A stretch of DNA of 64,000 nucleotides. Source: Nitrososphaerales archaeon. GTDB lineage: Archaea; Thermoproteota; Nitrososphaeria; Nitrososphaerales; CADDZS01. The notes under the pieces are model-generated. The model was given only the letters and a program-made list of their open reading frames with translations, did not search any database and was not told the DNA's origin. Positions 25,302 to 33,446 of this stretch are shown here, in pieces. The DNA is taken from positions 154,042-218,041 of the forward strand of contig JASHNZ010000019.1 of assembly GCA_030041355.1 (NCBI GenBank), given 5' to 3'. Both the position numbers and the translations under genes were made by a program. Every line of letters starts with the position of its first letter. Position 1 is the first letter of the stretch.

Positions 25302-26287
25302 CTCAATCAATAGCTAAAGAGGATTCGAGAATGACAGGTAAAACAGATCTGCTTACTCTCGAGGAGTTCAATCCTGCGGAATTCAAGAGTCTCTTGGATT
25401 TGGCGGACCGGTTTAAGCTCGAAAGAAAAGAGCGAATGTTCGGGCATCAGGTCCCGGGAACGTCTCTGGCTCTTATCTTTGAGAAACCCAGTACTAGGAC
25501 ACGCGTTTCCTTTGAGGTGGCAATGTTTGAGCTCGGCGGGCATGCCGTAGTCCTCAATTCGCGAGACATGCAACTTTCTCGTGGAGAGACTCTGGAGGAT
25601 ACTGGAAGAACTCTTTCACAGTTTTGCCATGCAATTTGCGCTCGAGTGAACTCGCATGATACCTTGGTGAGCTTTTCGAGATCTGCTGACGTTCCGGTCA
25701 TTAACGCGCTCTCAGACCGATATCATCCTTGCCAATCCGTGGCAGACATTCAGGCTATCCGAGAGACAAAGAAGAACCTGAAGGGTCTAAAGATTGCCTG
25801 GATCGGCGACGGCAACAATGTCTGCAACTCTCTATTGATAGGTGCAGCACTCACCGGAATGAATGTCTCGGTTTCTTGCCCAAGCAAATTTGTTCCTTTG
25901 CAAGAGGCTTTGTCCAAGGCACATGAAATCTCAAAACTCACAGGCTCGGTCCTCGAGGTCATAGAAAGTCCGAAAGATGCCGTTAAAGGAGCAGATGTGG
26001 TCATGACGGATACTTTCGTATCCATGGGGGATGAAGAGGAAAAGAAAGAGAGGCTAGGGGTTTTTCTTCCAAATTATCAAGTGAATCGGGAACTCTTTTC
26101 GAAAGCAAAGGCGGATGCAGTCTTCATGCACTGCCTTCCTGCGCACAGAGGTGAGGAGGTCACTTCTGAAATTATCGACGGACCACGATCTATCGTGTGG
26201 AAGGAAACTGAGGATAGGTTGCATGCGCAAAAGGCTATACTATACACTCTTCTCAACAAGTACGCGATAGAACCCGACAGCTCCTGA
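25298..26287 (+). CDS. argF: Ornithine carbamoyltransferase
   Basis: 329 residues. Makes citrulline from ornithine and carbamoyl phosphate. The carbamoyl-phosphate site is 'EKPSTRTRVSFEVAMFELGG' and the second signature 'CHAICARVNSHDTL'. 'WIGDGNNVCNSLLIGAAL' lies in the ornithine domain and the catalytic 'FMHCLPAHRGEEV' holds the Cys of HCLP. The ATG overlaps the ACT gene stop (ATGA). Together with argG and argH across the divergent promoter this completes the last three arginine steps. Confidence 0.97.
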   Translation: MTQSIAKEDSRMTGKTDLLTLEEFNPAEFKSLLDLADRFKLERKERMFGHQVPGTSLALIFEKPSTRTRVSFEVAMFELGGHAVVLNSRDMQLSRGETLEDTGRTLSQFCHAICARVNSHDTLVSFSRSADVPVINALSDRYHPCQSVADIQAIRETKKNLKGLKIAWIGDGNNVCNSLLIGAALTGMNVSVSCPSKFVPLQEALSKAHEISKLTGSVLEVIESPKDAVKGADVVMTDTFVSMGDEEEKKERLGVFLPNYQVNRELFSKAKADAVFMHCLPAHRGEEVTSEIIDGPRSIVWKETEDRLHAQKAILYTLLNKYAIEPDSS

Positions 26288-26332
26288 TAGACACTGACGA
26301 CCGAACTCCACGAGCTGTTACGCAAGGAAAGG

Positions 26333-26632
26333 TTGGTACGTCCAAGTAGTAACCCTCTTTCTGTTTTAGGCGGGATTCAGCTTTGCGGCCTACCTGGGCC
26401 TCTTGCGATGAGCGTCATCGTTTCCCTGTTTGGCCTTGGTCCTCGCGGGGCAGCCGTTTCATTCCGCTCCAGGAATCTCAGTATTTCTACCTCATCGTGT
26501 GATCTGGTTTGGATATCGTTTCTGTTCTGGAGCCAACCATCTCTGATTATGTCTCTCGACATCGCGATTCACCGCATGGACAGAGGAGTTTCCTCAGAAG
26601 TACTCCGAGACCCGCTCGCTTGCTCGTACCAA
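26333..26632 (-). ncRNA. rnpB: RNase P RNA
   Basis: Read leftward, the 300-nt RNA is bounded by an 8-bp helix P1: TTGGTACG (26632-26625) with CGTACCAA (26340-26333). Between them, in order, are universally conserved RNase P blocks: GAGGAAACTCC (CR-I), AACAGAAACGA, ATGAAACGG, a GACCAAGGCCAAACAGGG block near 26440, CCCAGGTAGGCCGC (matching the bacterial GGGUAGGCUGC) and ACAGAAAGAGGGTTAC (CR-IV/V). It processes tRNA 5' ends. A TTTATC element about 25-30 bases upstream may be the TATA box. Open frames on either strand here are accidental. Confidence 0.9.
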
Positions 26633-26804
26633 TTGCGGCTAATGTGCAATGAAATGATAAATCTTTAGCCTGTGGAGTCCGAGATGTCGAGCTAACTTCT
26701 CGTCTGCATATTTTGCACCATTTGCTCTAGGTTTTTTGTTTCTCAATCTTATTTGATATATATTGGAATCTCATCTCTCGTTAATAGCTTAGAGATCACT
26801 TGGC

Positions 26805-27164
26805 ATGCAGACCAAGGACAAGAGAAGAGCAGTAAGGGACCTGATATCAGCATTCGCTAGAGACTTTCCTCGCAAGAATCACGTCATACTAGTGGACATG
26901 ACTACTGGGAGCTGGAGAGTTGACGAAATGCTGACGCAGGAAATTACTGATATTCGCAAGGAAGTGGATGATAATAATGATACTTTCCTGAGCTTTGATA
27001 GACTCAAAAGCATGTGTAGATTTGAAAAGGGAGGCATGTGCGAGGCGACTCTTCAAAGGTGTGAAGCGCACATGTGTCCATGCATGGAAATAGAGAATCC
27101 TGATTCTAGTCCTGGCTCCGAATGTGCCAACTTGCTCCTATTATATTCTCGCAACCATATGTGA
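26805..27164 (+). CDS. Hypothetical protein with C-terminal Cys cluster
   Basis: 119 residues. The first ~70 are a soluble alpha/beta-looking domain ('HVILVDMTTGSWRVDEMLTQE'). The last third has six cysteines in the order 'MCRFEKGGMCEATLQRC', 'MCPCMEIE', 'ECANLL', enough for one metal or Fe-S site. Not recognised. A good TATA box (TTTGATATATATT, about 26752-26764) stands about 40-50 bases before the ATG. No partner on the same strand. Confidence 0.62.
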   Translation: MQTKDKRRAVRDLISAFARDFPRKNHVILVDMTTGSWRVDEMLTQEITDIRKEVDDNNDTFLSFDRLKSMCRFEKGGMCEATLQRCEAHMCPCMEIENPDSSPGSECANLLLLYSRNHM

Positions 27165-27343
27165 CCTAACCCTATCCTCGCTTCCAAATCTCTAACGCGT
27201 TTTTTCTTTGAAAGGCTGCTAAAGATGGCCTCGGTTATCTGACTTCCGTTTATGTTTGCCTAACAAATGAAAAGATCCTTCAAGCGAAGCTCTACTGCAT
27301 CCCACCATAAATTGCACATTTTTGCTTGGCATTTTTGAGAAAA

Positions 27344-27907
27344 TTAGCTTTTGAAAAACTGTTGTGCCGACTCCGGAAAGTAGGCTCGCTCAAGTTCAAG
27401 AACCTCTCCAATATTATTTGCTTTGGAGTAATCTTCGAGTGCATCACGATTCAAAGAAAGAAATGTAGGGCCCCATTTGTAGATGGAAAGAATCCTCTCC
27501 GAATAGGACTTGAAGTCCATTATGTAAAGAGCAGCTGCGACCGCCTCCAGCGAACTCAAACTTCCCAATTTTGAATAGTTTGTAGGATTTCCCGCCAGAA
27601 GAGCCGGCAGCTTGCGTTGGTTTCCTTTGAAATGCTGAGTAAAAACCGGACCTGCTCGGTTCCATGAACAGTCAATAACAACTAGTCCGTGGTCTTGAGC
27701 GATTTCTCTGTCCTTTCGGAGGACAAGGGTATTGCCGGCCGGATTTAGGACTATGGAATCCCTTGGTATGCTCTCTCTTTTTGTTCCTCTCGCAAATCCG
27801 AATTTCCTCATTTTTGCGGACGTGCATTTCGCCGGATCATCTTGACGCATTTCAAAAGTCAGAATTCTGGGGAGCTTTTCCAGATCGCGTAAAGCAGATT
27901 CAGTCAT
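27344..27907 (-). CDS. tsr3: Small-subunit rRNA aminocarboxypropyltransferase
   Basis: 187 residues. Tsr3 transfers the aminocarboxypropyl group of SAM to a modified uridine near the decoding site of SSU rRNA. Signatures: 'DDPAKCTSAKMRKFG' near residue 23, 'IVLNPAGNTLVLRKD', 'GLVVIDCSWNRA', 'RKLPALLAGNPTNYSKLGSLSSLEAVAAALYI' (partly quoted) and 'YKWGPTFLSLN'. Length fits the archaeal family. Stands alone, facing away from the RAM-domain gene. Confidence 0.9.
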   Translation of the reverse strand: MTESALRDLEKLPRILTFEMRQDDPAKCTSAKMRKFGFARGTKRESIPRDSIVLNPAGNTLVLRKDREIAQDHGLVVIDCSWNRAGPVFTQHFKGNQRKLPALLAGNPTNYSKLGSLSSLEAVAAALYIMDFKSYSERILSIYKWGPTFLSLNRDALEDYSKANNIGEVLELERAYFPESAQQFFKS

Positions 27908-28047
27908 TAATTCTCTTCGCCCGTAGTAGTCAATGAATATGATTGCTTCGGAGAAGCGTATGAACCTAGTTGCTGTATCGAGTCTAGTTTAGGCAAAAGT
28001 ATTTATCACTAATAACCAAGAAAAATGCCCAAGTGACAGGACGATCC

Positions 28048-28287
28048 ATGTCGACCGCATTCGTGTTGATCAACGCCGACCTTGGCGCAGAAGAGGAACT
28101 CGTTAAAGAAATAAAGAATACCGAGCATGTGAAGGAGGTGTACATTGTCTACGGGGTCTACGACATAGTCGCGAAGATTGAGGCGGACACGATGGAGAAG
28201 GTCAAGGAAACTATTACTTGGAAAATTAGACGCCTTGAGAAGGTAAGATCGACTCTCACAATGATTGTGGTAGAGTCCGAAACTTAA
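28048..28287 (+). CDS. Stand-alone Lrp/AsnC ligand-binding (RAM) domain protein
   Basis: 79 residues from ATG (GTG at 28033 is a possible longer start). The whole protein is one ACT-like RAM domain: 'STAFVLINADLGAEEELVKEI', 'VKEVYIVYGVYDIVAKIEAD' and 'VRSTLTMIVVE', with no helix-turn-helix. Such single-domain relatives of Lrp/AsnC are thought to bind amino acids or to modulate full-length Lrp regulators. A TATA-like GTATTTATC lies near 27995-28004. Confidence 0.87.
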   Translation: MSTAFVLINADLGAEEELVKEIKNTEHVKEVYIVYGVYDIVAKIEADTMEKVKETITWKIRRLEKVRSTLTMIVVESET

Positions 28288-28361
28288 GCGAGGAGCCTAT
28301 CGAAGATCGGCGTTACAGGCACTGTTTATTTGTCTGGTATATCCTCAGTTTCAGTTGCGTA

Positions 28362-29741
28362 TTGAATCAACCATCTAGCAATCGCAAATCACGATCTGGA
28401 ATCTTTCATATTGGAATCGATGATACAGATTCCAGTGACGGGATGTGCACAACTTTTCTGACCTACAAGCTAGTAGAGATCCTACTTCGCAAAAGTATGA
28501 CAAGACTGATCGATTACCCGAATCTGATTAGGCTCAATCCGAACATCCCATGGAAAACTCGAGGGAACGCATCCCTCGTACTTCGCCTTGAGACAGAGTT
28601 GAGCCGACAGACACTGTTCAGAATCTGCAAAAGTGTCATTCATAGATACGCGACAAGCGAGCGGGCAAACGCGGGCCTCGCAATCTTTGAAGGTGCCGAA
28701 GTTCCCGACAGAGTTGTAGAGTTTTCAAAGGGAGCTATGTTCACAGTGCAGAGTCTGACCGAAGCAAGATCGATCATGGAAAAAGAGGGACTTTCGTACT
28801 ACGGTCTGCGCGCAAAACAAGGGCTTGTGGGAGCTCTTGCTGGTATTGGAAACGAGCTAAAGAGTGACTATACTTTCGAGCTCATCGCGTATCGAAAAAA
28901 TTGCAGCGTTAGGAGAACTCTTGACAAATCAAGAATTATTGGAATGGATCGCGATACAAGGCCATTAACATTCAACTGTTACGACGAGGAAAATGATCGC
29001 GTTCTTATAATGCCGCACGGACCAGATCCGGTTCTTCTTGGAATCAGAGGTGAAACACCGAGAGCCGTGAAGGAAGCATTTCAAATGCTTCTCCCGCTAA
29101 ACAATCTTCTTGGGTACATGATTTTCAGAAGTAATCAAGGCACGGGAGAACACTTGCAAAACGAACTTGATCTTTCAAGTCCGAAAGCTTACACCTCTGG
29201 AAAAGTGAATGGGATCGTGTCATCACTTCCACGCGTTGAAAAAGGCGGTCACGTTTACTTTAATCTAAGAAATGAACAGGGAGAAATTCCATGCGCCGCT
29301 TATGAACCAACAGGAAAATTTAGGATGAATGTGCTATCACTCTATTTGGGCGATGAAATCGAGGTAGCTGGAGGCATCAGAAAGAATACGCCAAAGCACC
29401 CCAAGATTCTGAATTTAGAGTATGTCATTCCTCTGAAACTTGTGTCACATTGGAAAGAACAGAATCCCAAATGCCCCCAATGCATGGGTACCATGAGCTC
29501 AGAGGGCCGAAATCAGGGCTTCCAGTGCAAAGAGTGTGGGTTCAAGTCAAAGTCAGTTTCAAAATTGAAAACGAGGGTTGAAAGGCAACTAACAGAAGAC
29601 CGGCTCTATCTCCCTGATCTTAAAGCACACAGACATCTGACAAAACCGTTGCAGAGATATATTTACGAAAAATCAAATTCCGGGAATTCTGCCATTGCGA
29701 GAAGGGGGGAATTCTTGGAGAACTGGATTTTGACAAGCTAA
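28362..29741 (+). CDS. tiaS: tRNA-Ile2 agmatinylcytidine synthetase
   Basis: 459 residues. TiaS attaches agmatine to C34 of tRNA-Ile2 so that it reads AUA. The opening 'FHIGIDDTDSSDGMCTTFL' is the family hallmark with the catalytic Asp pair. 'RLNPNIPWKTRGNASLVLRL' follows, then a ferredoxin-like domain. An OB-fold ('KVNGIVSSLPRVEKGGHVYFNL', partly) and a C-terminal zinc ribbon 'CPQCMGTM...CKECGFKSKS' complete the protein. Start TTG just before the first motif. Occurs only in archaea, so it also supports the lineage call. Confidence 0.95.
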   Translation: MNQPSSNRKSRSGIFHIGIDDTDSSDGMCTTFLTYKLVEILLRKSMTRLIDYPNLIRLNPNIPWKTRGNASLVLRLETELSRQTLFRICKSVIHRYATSERANAGLAIFEGAEVPDRVVEFSKGAMFTVQSLTEARSIMEKEGLSYYGLRAKQGLVGALAGIGNELKSDYTFELIAYRKNCSVRRTLDKSRIIGMDRDTRPLTFNCYDEENDRVLIMPHGPDPVLLGIRGETPRAVKEAFQMLLPLNNLLGYMIFRSNQGTGEHLQNELDLSSPKAYTSGKVNGIVSSLPRVEKGGHVYFNLRNEQGEIPCAAYEPTGKFRMNVLSLYLGDEIEVAGGIRKNTPKHPKILNLEYVIPLKLVSHWKEQNPKCPQCMGTMSSEGRNQGFQCKECGFKSKSVSKLKTRVERQLTEDRLYLPDLKAHRHLTKPLQRYIYEKSNSGNSAIARRGEFLENWILTS

Positions 29742-29813
29742 AGCGTCTAATAGGGAAAGTGATGAGAGCTCTCTTTGACTCTCATCTTCGCTTTCCTCTA
29801 CTCTCTCTTTTCG

Positions 29814-30377
29814 CTATGCCTCTTGCTGTGGGGATGATGCTGTAACGGCAGAAGCTTCAGACTCGATTGTGACTGATGGTACAGGGGCCGGAATTGTTGT
29901 TTCCGAAATGTTTGGTTGTTTTGGGCTCCTTCTCTTTCTAGGAACTGCAGTTGAAGAAGTGCCTAGAGGTTTCTTAGTGCTTGATCTAGCTCTCCGCTTT
30001 GGAGTTGCAATTATTACCACGGGAGATGCAGAAGCAGCAACGCTGCTAATCGCAGAAATCGCACTAACGTCAGTGGGTAGGGAAGGACTAATGGGAGCTA
30101 AACTGTCTTCTGGAAATGGTGGAGGTGCTTCCTGAATGGGAGCGGTTGATGTTGGACTTGTTTCCTCTACAGTTGTCTGCTCAGGCATATGTCTCTGTGG
30201 AACTGCTGTGTCCTGGATTGCTTGAGAAATTTGAGTATCAACGGTTGAGGGACGTTTGCTCGACCCGAACCTCAGGGCCCGGAAAAGACCAAAGTAAGCT
30301 GCGATTGCTGCCGCCGAGGCGACAGCAATAGATCCCGCCAGCACGAGGAGTGTTGCGCTCACTCCTAGGAATTCCAT
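29814..30377 (-). CDS. Membrane-anchored Pro/Ser/Ala-rich protein
   Basis: 187 residues. A single N-terminal membrane segment (about 5-33, 'LLVLAGSIAVASAAAIAAYFG') is followed by a low-complexity tail rich in Pro, Ser, Thr and Ala. The tail carries a basic patch in the middle ('KRRARSSTKK', 'RKRRSPK'). The look is that of a surface-exposed or cytoplasmic unstructured tether. No family recognised. A 9-bp inverted repeat lies 3 bases before its ATG. Confidence 0.6.
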   Translation of the reverse strand: MEFLGVSATLLVLAGSIAVASAAAIAAYFGLFRALRFGSSKRPSTVDTQISQAIQDTAVPQRHMPEQTTVEETSPTSTAPIQEAPPPFPEDSLAPISPSLPTDVSAISAISSVAASASPVVIIATPKRRARSSTKKPLGTSSTAVPRKRRSPKQPNISETTIPAPVPSVTIESEASAVTASSPQQEA

Positions 30378-30380
30378 GAT

Positions 30381-30408
30381 TTGTCGAGAACTCTGAAAGT
30401 CTCGACAA
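30381..30408 (-). promoter_or_regulatory. Hairpin directly before the start of the membrane-anchored gene
   Basis: TTGTCGAGA (30381-30389) and TCTCGACAA (30400-30408) form a perfect 9-bp inverted repeat with a 10-nt spacer, ending 3 bases before the ATG at 30377. In RNA it would occlude the ribosome site; in DNA it could be an operator. Confidence 0.45.
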
Positions 30409-30579
30409 TGAGATGTGGTTGAGAGTCAAAATCACTTGACAAATCGGCCTCATTTAACCTCAATGAGACAATTTCTTGGTTTAGTGAGACACGCTAGATA
30501 CCTTTTGCATGGCCCTGACGATAATATTACAACGATTCAGCCCGAAATCCTTGATTGTTCTGTGTAAGGAATATCACAT

Positions 30580-31812
30580 TTGGGAAAAAATGGCTATCAA
30601 AAAGGAATCAAGAGCTTCCCGCAGAACTACAAGATACTTGTCCTCATCTCAATAACCATAGCGCGGGCAGTTTACGCTCTCAATTGGTACACCTTGTCAC
30701 CAGATCTGTCTCAGGTCTCAAAAGCCTTTGCGGTATCTACCTCAAATCTCGGAATCCTCGAAGCGGCTTTTCTTGTAGGCGCGGGCCTATTTCAGATTCC
30801 ATCCACCATAGGATCAGCGAGGTGGGGAACAAAATCACTCTGCGTGGGAGGAATGCTTCTCATTGGGGCTTCGAATTTATTCGGCGGCCTTGCCAATTCG
30901 TTCGCACTTCTCGTCCTTCTGAGATTTACCCTCGGCATAGGAGCATCGATGTTTTTTGCACCTGCTATCGCCGTCGTAGGACAACTCTTTCGCAATGAGA
31001 GGCAAGGCCTCGCAATCGGAATATACAACTCCGCCTTCAGCATAGGAGGTTCATTTGCCCTTTTCGGTTGGGCGTACGTTGATTCTTTCTTCACTTGGAG
31101 AGGCGGCTTGATAATAGGTGCAGTTCTTGCGGTCGCTTTGGGAGTCGAGAACTACATTATCATTCGGCGCTCCAACGAGGAACCCGGCAAGCTTTCAAGG
31201 GCGATCGAAGCCGCCAAAGGAGTTCTGAGAAACAAACAGGTCTGGCTACTGGGATCAGGAATTATAGGGGTCTGGGCTGGGTACTATGTGATCGGCCAGT
31301 TCCTTCCCTTCTTCGAAGAGACCGTGAGAGGTGTTAGCGGCAACACTGCCTCACTCATGGCGGCTCAAATATTTCTGTGGCCAATACCCGGGGCAGTTCT
31401 CGGAGGGATTCTATCAGACAGATATCGAAACAGAAGGCAATTCATGCTGATTCCGAGTCTCGTTTTTGGAGCCGGAACCGCACTTCTCGGATTCTCCACT
31501 TTCGATGAAACTTGGCTTATTCTAGTAATTCTTGGAATTGCTGATTCCTTCATCTTTACTGCACTCTATGCGAGCGTCTATCAAATGCCAGAGCTCAATT
31601 TTGACCAGAAGATAATGTCTATCGCCCTAATGAATTCTATCGAAATTACCGGCGCATTTTTCGGACCAGTCGCTTTCTCCAGCGTAGCTTCTTTCTCTTA
31701 CTCTTATGCGTGGCTAGCCGTTGGGATCCTAATAATTCCCTTTTGCCTCGCTCTTGCAGTAGCGCGGGAGCCTTTCAAATCCCTGCAAAAAAAGGCGGGA
31801 TCAGTTACCTGA
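30580..31812 (+). CDS. Major facilitator superfamily transporter
   Basis: 410 residues, about 12 membrane segments in two six-helix halves. Signs include 'NLGILEAAFLVGAGLFQIPSTIGSARWGTKSL' (loop 2-3 region, partly quoted), 'FTLGIGASMFFAPAIAVVGQLF', and in the second half 'WPIPGAVLGGILSDRYRNRRQFML', the MFS loop motif. The substrate is not predictable; the pattern resembles nitrate/cyanate-type or metabolite permeases. TTG start. Converges on the membrane gene at 31805 with an 8-base overlap. Confidence 0.88.
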   Translation: MGKNGYQKGIKSFPQNYKILVLISITIARAVYALNWYTLSPDLSQVSKAFAVSTSNLGILEAAFLVGAGLFQIPSTIGSARWGTKSLCVGGMLLIGASNLFGGLANSFALLVLLRFTLGIGASMFFAPAIAVVGQLFRNERQGLAIGIYNSAFSIGGSFALFGWAYVDSFFTWRGGLIIGAVLAVALGVENYIIIRRSNEEPGKLSRAIEAAKGVLRNKQVWLLGSGIIGVWAGYYVIGQFLPFFEETVRGVSGNTASLMAAQIFLWPIPGAVLGGILSDRYRNRRQFMLIPSLVFGAGTALLGFSTFDETWLILVILGIADSFIFTALYASVYQMPELNFDQKIMSIALMNSIEITGAFFGPVAFSSVASFSYSYAWLAVGILIIPFCLALAVAREPFKSLQKKAGSVT

Positions 31813-32533
31813 TTCTTACCAAGATTAGCGCTATAGATATTGCAAAAATCATTACCGTCAAAGCCTTTAGAGATTTTTCAGCAGGTGATATTAGCTCCTT
31901 TGAACTCGTTGGAATGGTTTCACCATTTACTAGATTGATCGATTGGACGGCATCGATCTTTCTTCGAAAGAGACGAGCTTGCGTACTAAGCGTCCTTTGA
32001 ACGTAAGTTAATAGACCGATCCCAAGTGCCATAACGAGAGAAGCGATGCTTATTGAAAGCGAGTTTACAAAGTATCCCGTCAGAAAGGGAATCGAACCCC
32101 AGGAAAGAGCGAATACAATGTCAGTGTGGAATCTTTTCTCGAACATCTCCAGATTGTAAGCTACTGCGAAGAAAGACTCTATGACAACGAAAGGCAGTAT
32201 GAGGATCGATAGTTTAGCAACAAAATAGGCTCCAATTAAAATTGCGACTGAAAGCGAACCAAATCCGATAGAATAAAGCCACTTCTTTGAAATTCTCGTC
32301 CTGAGAGGGTTGCCCATAGTTTCATCCAGCGCGTGAGCTCCTAAGCCCAGGCCCAGAAAAAATGCAACTAGAACCCAGACGGAGCGATCAATAAAGATCA
32401 CAGGTGACATTGCTATCCCAATGAGTACGTAGGACAGATGCCACAGAGTGTAGGGAGGGTGAAGTAAATTGATAAAATCTGAAACAATCCCATCCTTTGC
32501 GCTAGAGTACCAAGAAGGCTTGAGGGCTGTCAT
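31805..32533 (-). CDS. Polytopic membrane protein, possibly UbiA-like
   Basis: 242 residues with about seven hydrophobic segments. 'HPPYTLWHLSYVLIGIA' and 'GLGAHALDETMGNPLRTRIS' resemble the start and the first Asp-rich loop of UbiA prenyltransferases, but the canonical NDxxDxxxD is not intact (DETMGNPLR). It lies 10 bases downstream of a UbiE-type methyltransferase, which would fit quinone or isoprenoid-lipid synthesis. The role remains a guess. Confidence 0.6.
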   Translation of the reverse strand: MTALKPSWYSSAKDGIVSDFINLLHPPYTLWHLSYVLIGIAMSPVIFIDRSVWVLVAFFLGLGLGAHALDETMGNPLRTRISKKWLYSIGFGSLSVAILIGAYFVAKLSILILPFVVIESFFAVAYNLEMFEKRFHTDIVFALSWGSIPFLTGYFVNSLSISIASLVMALGIGLLTYVQRTLSTQARLFRRKIDAVQSINLVNGETIPTSSKELISPAEKSLKALTVMIFAISIALILVRIR

Positions 32534-32543
32534 TACTTTCGCT

Positions 32544-33302
32544 TCATTTTATTCCGGAAACTAGAGCCGTCGTTCCGTGAGTCATTCTCTTAACCGAAGA
32601 CTCGTTGAGCCCTATGGATTCCATGGTTTCCTTTATCCTTTCGGGATCTCTCGACTTTTCAATAGAGTTTGCCAAATAGAGAAAGATGACCTTCCAGTGC
32701 TTCGAAATGACTAGCCCAAAGGTAGGAAGTACCCTAAAGATGTAAAAGCGGTAGAACGGCTTGAAGAGGTGCCCTCTAGGGCGAGCGAAGTCTAGGCTCA
32801 TTACAGGTTTTCCTTTTTTTGTGCACCTTCTCATCTCACTCAAGGTTTCCACTTGACTGCTTACATTTCGTAGTGCTAAGCTAATTGTCGAGGCATCGAA
32901 CACATCAGGTTGTAAAGGTAGATTTTCTGCCCGAGCCAAGATAAAATCGACATCAAAAATTCTGTATTCCCGAAGTTCTAACGCATGTTTCAGCATCTCT
33001 CGAGTAACATCGATTCCAACAACGTAAGCTCCAGTCTTCGCAAAAGAATAAGTCACCAAGCCCGTTCCACATGCGATGTCCAAAACCATGTTTGATACGC
33101 GTGACTCTGCTTTTTGAACCATAGATCTTCTCCAGTAGTTGTCTCGGCCCAGACTCAGGATCTTCAGAAGGAAATCGTACTCGTCGGGACCTTCAGAGAA
33201 AAGGCGCCTTACGTAATTCACCTTCTTGTCCGGCTCTGCGGCAGTGTCTGAAGGCTCGCGGGTGAGCTGGCTTCGCGCGATGGCGAAACTGTCAGTCTTC
33301 AA
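32544..33302 (-). CDS. UbiE/MenG-like SAM methyltransferase
   Basis: 252 residues, class I SAM fold. Motif I is 'VLDIACGTGLVTYSFAKTGAYVVGIDVTREML' (in part), then 'FDVDFILARAENLPLQPDVFDASTISLALRNV'. The latter is the UbiE-type post-motif I and the 'ALRNV' signature. 'MSLDFARPRGHLFKPFYRFYIFRVLPTFG' strongly recalls UbiE/MenG, which methylates demethylmenaquinone. Start GTG or ATG near the N terminus; first ATG used. Probably co-transcribed with the membrane gene that follows. A GTTCAC/GTGAAC dyad lies 7-26 bases upstream. Confidence 0.83.
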   Translation of the reverse strand: MKTDSFAIARSQLTREPSDTAAEPDKKVNYVRRLFSEGPDEYDFLLKILSLGRDNYWRRSMVQKAESRVSNMVLDIACGTGLVTYSFAKTGAYVVGIDVTREMLKHALELREYRIFDVDFILARAENLPLQPDVFDASTISLALRNVSSQVETLSEMRRCTKKGKPVMSLDFARPRGHLFKPFYRFYIFRVLPTFGLVISKHWKVIFLYLANSIEKSRDPERIKETMESIGLNESSVKRMTHGTTALVSGIK

Positions 33303-33446
33303 GTCTCAGTTCACGTCATATTGTGAACCCATGCTTTCATTTATGGATAAGGAAAGGTTTCAGGCTCACGGCTTGAAAAAGCATTAAATTATCACTCAAC
33401 AGCCGAAATCCTAAGCTTTTCCTTTCAAGGAGCTTTTGAAAAAAAT

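Noticed and set aside
26333-26668. 111-codon plus-strand frame and a 61-codon minus-strand frame
   Set aside because: Both lie on the RNase P RNA gene and show no protein-like composition or start context.
32080-32112. T-loop-like sequence GGGGTTCGATTCCC on the minus strand
   Set aside because: No acceptor stem or other arms fit around it, and it lies in the coding frame of the polytopic membrane protein.
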